Origin: JAKEGK01 sp036507695
GTDB taxonomy: Bacteria; Pseudomonadota; Gammaproteobacteria; SZUA-152
Assembly: GCA_036507695.1 (NCBI GenBank)
Contig: DATCIR010000149.1
Location: 1 to 11,093, forward strand
Length of the DNA: 11,093 nucleotides
Direction of reading: 5' to 3'
Below the pieces are notes generated by a model that was not told the DNA's origin, did no database searches, and saw nothing but the letters and a program-made list of their open reading frames with translations. Shown here one piece after another: positions 5,304-11,093 of the stretch (position 1 is the first letter of the stretch; every line of letters starts with the position of its first letter). The translations under genes and the position numbers were made by a program.

Positions 5304-8219
5304 ATGATGAAATCCGATATACAACGCCGGATTGTATTACTGTCCTTGCCACCTTTGGCATTAATAGCTGCCGTTCTGGTTATTGCCTTCGTTTACCAGC
5401 AAACCACCAAACTGACTGATTCCTTGAATGAACGGGGACAGTTGCTGGCCAGGCAACTCGCGACCGCGAGCAACCAGGGCGTCGCCACCTATAATATTGC
5501 CGCAATCAAGCCAATCGCCAAAAACATCTTGAATGAGAAAGATGTCGCCGCTATCACGATCACGGATAACGATGGTGATGTCATTCTCAGGATGTTAGCC
5601 AACCATAAACCCTTTCAGGAAGCGCCGGGTCTTTCGGAACACCCCCTGTTTACCGACAACCTGATTTTTATGCGCCCTATCCTGAATCAAAACAATCCGC
5701 GGACCGCGAACGATCTAAAATTCAGCGACTACCAACTGAATTTCCCGCATGGCTTCCCCGAAATTCTTGATCCACGAACGATTGTCGGCTGGGCGATCGT
5801 TGAACTGTCACAGAATGATTATTACATCCAACAAGCCGACATAGTGACTCATAGCCTGGGCATCGCCGGAATAACCCTGTTGATATGCACCCTGCTGGTA
5901 TTTCGCATCAGCTGGACGCTTACCGCTCCCATACTAAAACTCACTGCAGCGGCGAATGCCATCGAAAAAGGCAACCTCGACATTGATCTCAACCTGGAGT
6001 CGCAGGGAGAATTTCTATCCTTGCAACGCAGCATTAACAGTATGGCTGAATCGATGCGCCAGTCACGGGAACAACTGCAGGAAAAAGTCGCCCAGGCCAC
6101 ATCTGATTTGTTAAACACCATTCAGGTTGTGGAACGGCAAAACAAGGAATTAGTGGCAACACGGCAGCAGGCATTGCGCGCCAGCCGCGTGAAGTCGGAA
6201 TTTCTGGCCAATATGAGCCACGAAATCCGCACCCCCATGAATGGCATCATCGGCTTTATTAAACTGCTGCGAAAAACCAGGCCCACCACCGAGCAAATTG
6301 ACTATATTGACACCATTGAAAAATCGGCCAACAACCTGCTGTCGATTATCAATGACATTCTTGACATCTCCAAAATTGAGGCGGGCAAGACCACCCTTAA
6401 ACATGAACCCTATAATTTACGTACTTGCATCGAAGAGGCGTGCGAACTGCTGGCCCCTTTGGCGTATGACAAAAACCTCAACCTTGTTTCCATGATCTAC
6501 AATGACGTGCCACTGCAATTATACGGAGATGCGTCAAAGTTGCGCCAAATTCTTACCAACCTGATCAGCAACGCGATCAAGTTTACCGAAGTGGGAGAAG
6601 TAGTAGTACGCACTATATTGGAAGATGAAACCCATGAAAGCGTCACCATAAAAATTATGGTCTCCGACACGGGTATTGGTATCAGCCATAAAGATCAGCA
6701 GCGGTTGTTCCGGACGTTTTCCCAGGTGGACTCTTCATCAACACGCAGGTATGGCGGAGCCGGCCTCGGTTTGATGATTTCCAAAAAACTGGCCGAAATG
6801 ATGGGCGGCGAAATCAGCGTCGACAGCAAAATCAACCAGGGATCCACTTTCTGGTTTACCTTTACTCATGAAAAACAAAAAGATCTCCGCCTCCGGGAAT
6901 CCGCGCCTGTTTCGCTGGCGGGTTTCAGAGTGTTGCTCTACGACGCCAATCAGGCATCACGGCTTTCCGTGCAACACCTGTTAAATAACTGGGGGATCGA
7001 TGTAGTTTCAGTAACAACCATGCCGGATGTGCATAACCATATTGCCATCGCGGAAAAAAACGCGCCCTTCGATTTGTTGATTCTCGGATTGTTACAACAG
7101 GAAACACAGCCTAACCTGATAACCGGACAGGTCCAATCCATTCGCGAGAACACACAGTGTAATATTCTGGCGCTGGTCAATAGCGCCGAATCCAAAATTT
7201 TCAGTACCATCAAAAATACCGGCATCCACGCCGTGATATCAAAACCGGTTAAGTACAATGAGTTTCACAGGCTGTTGCAAAAACTGCTGGTGCCGGATGA
7301 CACGTTGCTGGATTTTCCGCACATCGATGCCGCCCCTGATTTGACCACGCGGTCAGCCCCAAATACCGTGGCAGTTTCCCCGGCAAAGCCACAGAAAACG
7401 GCCCTGGATCCCGCCCGTTTGCCACTGCATGGAATCAAGATACTAATCGCCGAAGACCAGGAAATAAATGCGCGCCTGTTGGATATTCTGATGAGCCAGG
7501 CAGGTGCAATGACAACGGTGGTGGGTAACGGCCAACGCGCGTTGGAAGCCGCGAATTCCGGCCATTTCGATTTTATCTTGATGGATATTCAGATGCCCGA
7601 AATGAATGGTATTGAAGCCACCCGGCGCATCCGGCAACTGGCGAACAAGAACCGGAACATACCCATTGTCGCCCTGACCGCCAACATCTTCGCCGAAGAC
7701 AAAACCAATTGCCTGGCGGCCGGCGTCAATGACATATTAATCAAACCCATTGATGAAGAAAAATTGATTAACATCATACTGGCCAGCGTCAACACCAGCC
7801 ATGCGCCAACAACAGTATCGGAAACACAATCCACAACCCAGAAGGCCGCATCCAGCGCTCTTAATAATCCGCCAACGCAAAAAGCGTATATTAATCTGGA
7901 GCGCTATAAAAATGAGCTGGCCGCCACCAAACAGCAACTGGCCGATGAGATGTTAGGAATGCTGCTGAAGGAATTGCCCAAATTAAAGCAATTAATAAAC
8001 AAGGCGTTCGCTGAGAGTGACTTTCAATCCTTGGATCACCATGTACACAAGCTACATGGCGCCGCCAGCTTTTGTAATGTATCCGTCCTGAAAAAAACCG
8101 TGGAATCACTGGAGATCGCCATAAAGAAAAAAAATCATCCGGACATAATTCGCGACAATCTGCAAGCGGTTAACCTTGAAATTGACGCCACGCTCAATTC
8201 CACCATCAAAACCCATTAA
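5304..8219 (+). CDS. gacS: GacS/BarA-type tripartite hybrid sensor histidine kinase
   Basis: This 971-residue inner-membrane kinase has the full BarA/GacS layout (E. coli BarA has 918). TM1 is at about 10-31, a periplasmic sensor of about 150 residues follows, TM2 is at about 184-205, and then HAMP. HisKA has phospho-acceptor His306 in MSHEIRTPMNG. The ATPase domain has the N box around Asn423, Asp455-Gly459 (DTGIG), and GGAGLGL. A degenerate receiver spans about 541-660. The active receiver (about 711-830) has Glu717/Asp718, phospho-acceptor Asp761, Thr792 and Lys814. The C-terminal Hpt domain has His915 in HKLHGAA. Phosphate should pass His306, Asp761, His915, then GacA, which is not in this window. 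In the first receiver the acceptor position is Gly595. ATG codons at 5304 and 5307 are both possible; no clear Shine-Dalgarno is visible. Orthology rests on architecture and closeness to cysM. Confidence 0.85.
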   Translation: MMKSDIQRRIVLLSLPPLALIAAVLVIAFVYQQTTKLTDSLNERGQLLARQLATASNQGVATYNIAAIKPIAKNILNEKDVAAITITDNDGDVILRMLANHKPFQEAPGLSEHPLFTDNLIFMRPILNQNNPRTANDLKFSDYQLNFPHGFPEILDPRTIVGWAIVELSQNDYYIQQADIVTHSLGIAGITLLICTLLVFRISWTLTAPILKLTAAANAIEKGNLDIDLNLESQGEFLSLQRSINSMAESMRQSREQLQEKVAQATSDLLNTIQVVERQNKELVATRQQALRASRVKSEFLANMSHEIRTPMNGIIGFIKLLRKTRPTTEQIDYIDTIEKSANNLLSIINDILDISKIEAGKTTLKHEPYNLRTCIEEACELLAPLAYDKNLNLVSMIYNDVPLQLYGDASKLRQILTNLISNAIKFTEVGEVVVRTILEDETHESVTIKIMVSDTGIGISHKDQQRLFRTFSQVDSSSTRRYGGAGLGLMISKKLAEMMGGEISVDSKINQGSTFWFTFTHEKQKDLRLRESAPVSLAGFRVLLYDANQASRLSVQHLLNNWGIDVVSVTTMPDVHNHIAIAEKNAPFDLLILGLLQQETQPNLITGQVQSIRENTQCNILALVNSAESKIFSTIKNTGIHAVISKPVKYNEFHRLLQKLLVPDDTLLDFPHIDAAPDLTTRSAPNTVAVSPAKPQKTALDPARLPLHGIKILIAEDQEINARLLDILMSQAGAMTTVVGNGQRALEAANSGHFDFILMDIQMPEMNGIEATRRIRQLANKNRNIPIVALTANIFAEDKTNCLAAGVNDILIKPIDEEKLINIILASVNTSHAPTTVSETQSTTQKAASSALNNPPTQKAYINLERYKNELAATKQQLADEMLGMLLKELPKLKQLINKAFAESDFQSLDHHVHKLHGAASFCNVSVLKKTVESLEIAIKKKNHPDIIRDNLQAVNLEIDATLNSTIKTH

Positions 8220-8220
8220 T

Positions 8221-8247
8221 GCGGCCCCGTGCAGCCGGGTCAGCCGC
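8221..8247. terminator. GC-rich hairpin between convergent gacS and galU
   Basis: GCGGC (8221-8225) and CCCG (8226-8229) pair with GCCGC (8243-8247) and CGGG (8236-8239) around loop TGCAGC, with a 3-base bulge TCA on one side: nine GC-rich pairs in total. It begins one base after the gacS stop and fills most of the 48-base gap before the galU stop. No T run follows on either strand, so it is at best a non-classical 3'-end structure for both transcripts. Confidence 0.4.
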
Positions 8248-8267
8248 GGCCAGACAGGTGGCGGCGG

Positions 8268-9149
8268 CTACTCACTCAAGTTCGGAATGCAATAGCCTCT
8301 TAAATATTTCATAAAATCATCTTTCAGCATGGGATGCTTTAAGGCGTATTCCACGGTCGCTTCCAGGTAACCCAGCTTGCTGCCGCAATCGTAGCGTTTG
8401 CCGCTGAATTTGTAGGCCTTGACATGCTCAATCACCAGCAATTGCGCAATAGCGTCGGTCAACTGAATTTCACCGCCCGCGCCTTTACCCGTGTTTTCCA
8501 GTAAATCAAAAATCGTTGGCGTTAATATATAACGCCCCACCACACCAAGGGTGGAAGGCGCTTCGTCTGGCTTGGGTTTTTCGATAATGGCTTCCAGGTT
8601 TGCGATAACCTGACGATTGTCTTCCGTTTTCACAATACCATACTGATCGGTTTCTTCGGGTAAAACAGACTCAACACCAAGGATGCTGCAACGATACCTG
8701 TTATACTGAGCCACCATCTGGGCAAGACAGCCGTTGCCGTCGCCATCAATCAAGTCATCCGCCAGCATGACCGCAAACGCCTCCTTGCCTACAACGTCCT
8801 TGGCGCACAACACCGCGTGACCCAATCCCAGCGGTTCGGCCTGCCGTATATACACGCAACTGACCCCATGCGGCAGGATACCGCGGACCACGGAAAGCAA
8901 ATCGGCTTTATTCCGCCGTTCAAGTTCTGCTTCCAGTTCGTAGTTTTTGTCAAAGTGATCTTCAATGGCTCTTTTGCTGCTGCTGGTCACAAAAATTAAC
9001 TGTTTGATGCCCGCGGCAATGGCCTCCTCGGCCGCGTACTGTATGAGGGGTTTATCAACGATAGGCAGCATCTCTTTGGGATTGGCTTTAGTTGCAGGCA
9101 GGAATCGGGTACCCATGCCGGCAACGGGGAACACTGCTTTTGTAATCAC
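8268..9149 (-). CDS. galU: GalU, UTP--glucose-1-phosphate uridylyltransferase
   Basis: GalU joins UTP and glucose-1-phosphate to give UDP-glucose, used for lipopolysaccharide, exopolysaccharide and trehalose or cellulose synthesis, in the cytosol. The 293-residue protein (E. coli 302) opens with the nucleotide-binding signature GMGTRFLPATKANPKEML, followed by VDKPLIQYAAEE. Later come ADDLID, the catalytic-region motif AIIEKPKPDEAPS, VVGRYIL, GEIQLTDAI and the sugar-binding YDCGSKLGYLEA. The start is a GTG at 9149: no ATG, GTG or TTG lies just upstream in frame, and GAGGAG stands about 11 bases before it, a rather long spacing. It follows pnp on the same strand but a terminator separates them, so it probably has its own promoter. 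It is convergent with gacS. Confidence 0.97.
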   Translation of the reverse strand: MITKAVFPVAGMGTRFLPATKANPKEMLPIVDKPLIQYAAEEAIAAGIKQLIFVTSSSKRAIEDHFDKNYELEAELERRNKADLLSVVRGILPHGVSCVYIRQAEPLGLGHAVLCAKDVVGKEAFAVMLADDLIDGDGNGCLAQMVAQYNRYRCSILGVESVLPEETDQYGIVKTEDNRQVIANLEAIIEKPKPDEAPSTLGVVGRYILTPTIFDLLENTGKGAGGEIQLTDAIAQLLVIEHVKAYKFSGKRYDCGSKLGYLEATVEYALKHPMLKDDFMKYLRGYCIPNLSE

Positions 9150-9173
9150 CTGTTTATTATCTCCTCGGTAAAC

Positions 9174-9202
9174 TATTTACGAGCAACACTCATCAGTGCC
9201 AA
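9174..9202 (-). promoter_or_regulatory. Possible sigma70 promoter for galU
   Basis: Reading the minus strand, TTGGCA (9197-9202, 5 of 6) is followed after exactly 17 bases by TAAATA (9174-9179, 3 of 6). RNA would start near 9167, leaving a short leader that contains the GAGGAG Shine-Dalgarno. A promoter here is expected because the pnp terminator lies just upstream, but the -10 is poor. Confidence 0.38.
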
Positions 9203-9244
9203 AACTTACTGACTGTTGCTAATAATTCTACAAAAAGCGTTTAC

Positions 9245-9270
9245 AAAAAAAGGGCATAATGCCCTTTTTT
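9245..9270 (-). terminator. Rho-independent terminator of pnp
   Basis: GGGCA (9252-9256) and TGCCC (9260-9264) form a stem, extended by seven A on one side (9245-9251) and six T on the other (9265-9270). On the minus strand the hairpin is followed by seven T and starts about 20 bases after the pnp stop codon. The layout is symmetric, so it could also stop RNA polymerase from the other direction. It separates pnp from galU. Confidence 0.88.
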
Positions 9271-9291
9271 GCACCAAATACCGGATACCGG

Positions 9292-11093
9292 TCAGGCCGC
9301 ATCCACGGCTTTCATACTAAGCCGGATCCGCCCCTGCTTATCGATTTCCAATACTTTGACTTTCACAATATCACCCTCATTCAGTTTGTCGCTGACGTTT
9401 TCCACACGTTCATGGGAAATTTGCGAAATATGAACCAGGCCATCCTTGCCGGGGAGGATAGTGACAAATGCGCCAAAATCCATGAGTTTGGAAACCCTGC
9501 CTTCATACACAACACCCACTTCAACGTCAGCGGTAATCAATTCGATACGGCGTTGCGCTTCCTTGCCGGCGGCACTGTCTACCGAAGCGATCTTAATGGT
9601 GCCGTCGTCCTCGATATCGATGCTGGCGCCGGTTTCTTCTGTAATTTGGCGAATGGTCGCGCCACCCTTGCCGATGACATCCCGGATTTTGTCCGGATGA
9701 ATCTTAATAGTAATATAACGCGGGGCGAATTCAGACATCTGGGTGCGGGAAGTGGCAATGACTTCGCTCATTTTACCGAGAATGTGCAAGCGGCCTTCTT
9801 TTGCCTGGGCCAATGCCTGTTTCATAATATCCTGGGTAATGCCATCAATTTTAATATCCATTTGCAGGGCGCTGACACCATTTTGGGTACCCGCCACTTT
9901 GAAATCCATGTCGCCCAGATGGTCTTCATCCCCGAGAATATCGGACAGCACGGCGAAGCGGTCGCCTTCCTTAATCAATCCCATGGCGATGCCCGCAACA
10001 GGCGCCTTGAGGGGCACACCCGCATCCATCAGCGACAGGCTGGTACCACACACCGACGCCATGGAACTGGATCCGTTGGATTCAGTAATCTCGGACACGA
10101 CACGGATTGAATAGGGAAACCCGTTAATGTCTGGCATCACCGCCACCACACCCCGCTTTGCCAGGCGGCCGTGACCGATTTCACGGCGTTTCGGACTGCC
10201 AACCATACCAGTCTCGCCCACGCAATAAGGTGGAAAATTATAATGCAGCATAAAGTGCTCTTTACGCTCGCCTTCAATCGCATCGATATTCTGCGCATCA
10301 CGCGCCGTGCCCAGCGTGGTTACCACCAGGGCCTGGGTCTCACCGCGGGTAAACAATGCCGAGCCATGCGTGCGTGGCAATACACCGACACGAATCGTGA
10401 TTGGACGCACCGACCGGTTATCCCGGCCATCAATGCGCGGCTGTCCAGCCAGTATCTGGCCGCGCACAATTTTCTTTTCCAGTGTTTCTATCGCGGCTCT
10501 GACGGCTTCGGCATCGTGACTGGCTGAGTCTTCCGGGTTACACAGCTTTTCAATGATCCTGGAACGAATCTCTCCCAGCCGCGTGTACCGATCCTGCTTT
10601 ACCTTGATCTGATAAGCCTGAATAAAATCCATTTCCGCCATGCTGGCCAAAGCGGCGTTGACGGTGTTGTCAGTCTCCGGCGGTTGCCAGTTCCACGGCT
10701 CCGCGCCGGCTGCCTTGGCGAATTCCCGGATTCCCTTGATGACCGCCTGCATTTGTTCGTGACCGAACATGACGGCGCCAAGCATAACTTCCTCGGAAAG
10801 CTCTTTGGCCTCGGACTCCACCATCAATACCGCATTCTCAGTACCGGCGACCACGAGATTAAGATCGCTGGTTTCTAATTGGGTTGCAGTGGGGTTTAAC
10901 AGGTAGCTGCCATTCTTGTAACCGACGCGCGCAGCGCCAATGGGTCCGTCAAATGGAACGCCCGCTAACATTAACGATGCGGACGCACCGATCATGGCGG
11001 GTATATCGGGATCGATTTCGGGATCAAGGGAAACAACGGTTGCGATAATTTGAACTTCATTGGTAAATCCGTCGGGGAAGAGCGGGCGCAAGG
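9292..11093 (-). CDS. pnp: Polynucleotide phosphorylase (PNPase), N-terminus outside the window
   Basis: PNPase is a trimeric 3'-to-5' phosphorolytic exoribonuclease that degrades RNA and works with RNase E. The visible 600 residues start at about residue 96 of the E. coli enzyme (RPLFPDGF), so roughly 95 N-terminal residues lie beyond the right edge; the TTG at 11091 is internal, not a start. In order I see the rest of RNase PH domain 1 (IGASASLMLAGVPFDGPIGA), the helical linker, RNase PH domain 2 with DGRDNRSVRPI, the catalytic region SSMASVCGTSL and the metal-site region GDEDHLGDMDFKVAGT, then a KH domain with loop GKGG and an S1 domain (DFGAFV, GLVHISQIS). It ends at AVDAA just after S1, so the usual Ala/Glu-rich tail is nearly absent. 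pnp normally follows rpsO, which would lie off the right edge. Confidence 0.98.
   Translation of the reverse strand, partial: LRPLFPDGFTNEVQIIATVVSLDPEIDPDIPAMIGASASLMLAGVPFDGPIGAARVGYKNGSYLLNPTATQLETSDLNLVVAGTENAVLMVESEAKELSEEVMLGAVMFGHEQMQAVIKGIREFAKAAGAEPWNWQPPETDNTVNAALASMAEMDFIQAYQIKVKQDRYTRLGEIRSRIIEKLCNPEDSASHDAEAVRAAIETLEKKIVRGQILAGQPRIDGRDNRSVRPITIRVGVLPRTHGSALFTRGETQALVVTTLGTARDAQNIDAIEGERKEHFMLHYNFPPYCVGETGMVGSPKRREIGHGRLAKRGVVAVMPDINGFPYSIRVVSEITESNGSSSMASVCGTSLSLMDAGVPLKAPVAGIAMGLIKEGDRFAVLSDILGDEDHLGDMDFKVAGTQNGVSALQMDIKIDGITQDIMKQALAQAKEGRLHILGKMSEVIATSRTQMSEFAPRYITIKIHPDKIRDVIGKGGATIRQITEETGASIDIEDDGTIKIASVDSAAGKEAQRRIELITADVEVGVVYEGRVSKLMDFGAFVTILPGKDGLVHISQISHERVENVSDKLNEGDIVKVKVLEIDKQGRIRLSMKAVDAA

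Noticed and set aside
5284..5307. Seven-codon open frame (MINPIAT) whose stop overlaps the gacS ATG
   Set aside because: The ATGA overlap is suggestive of coupling, but there is no Shine-Dalgarno before it and a frame this short arises easily by chance.
9184..9202. sigma54-like TGGCAC and TTGC upstream of galU
   Set aside because: The GG and GC elements are 16 bases apart, whereas sigma54 promoters need about 12; a sigma70 reading of the same bases fits better.
9259..10110. 283-codon open frame on the plus strand inside pnp
   Set aside because: It is a long shadow of the strongly conserved pnp reading frame, starts inside the pnp terminator and shows no domain.

Overview
The window is 11,093 bases of ordinary, gene-dense bacterial chromosome, and every confidently named gene points to a gammaproteobacterium. 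It has a full-length EttA, a PrmB ribosomal-protein methyltransferase, a tripartite BarA/GacS sensor kinase close to cysM (an association known from Pseudomonas), a gammaproteobacterial-type GalU and a PNPase. Base composition is near 50% GC, and no gene looks freshly transferred. A non-enteric lineage is likely because cysM and gacS lie close together but the usual rlmD and relA do not follow. I cannot name the genus. There are no tRNA or rRNA genes, insertion sequences, phage genes or CRISPR arrays.

Layout, left to right: (1) the 3' part of an Hfq-family RNA chaperone gene, running off the left edge; (2) prmB on the minus strand, convergent with it; (3) a 326-base divergent gap; (4) ettA on the plus strand; (5) a 200-base convergent gap with a short tandem repeat and a long imperfect hairpin; (6) a small, extremely acidic gene of unknown function on the minus strand; (7) a 550-base AT-rich gap with a Gac-box-like site, a GGA-rich leader and a palindromic repeat; (8) cysM on the minus strand; (9) gacS/barA on the plus strand, divergent from cysM; (10) galU on the minus strand, convergent with gacS; (11) pnp on the minus strand, cut by the right edge, separated from galU by a clear terminator.

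Most genes are housekeeping: translation (PrmB, EttA), cysteine synthesis (CysM), UDP-glucose supply (GalU) and RNA decay (PNPase). The regulatory thread is post-transcriptional. GacS in this family acts through GacA on small RNAs that sequester RsmA/CsrA, a protein that binds GGA motifs. The best candidate for something undescribed is the gap at 3640-3858. A near-perfect GacA upstream element (11 of 12 consensus bases, correct 6-base spacing) faces the small acidic gene. The stretch between them carries seven GGA motifs on the transcribed strand, so it may be a Gac-controlled, Rsm-binding leader or small RNA. A hairpin presenting GGGA in its loop also lies just upstream of gacS. The other unusual item is the Hfq-like protein, which has Gln where the YKH motif has His and is not next to the usual hflX.
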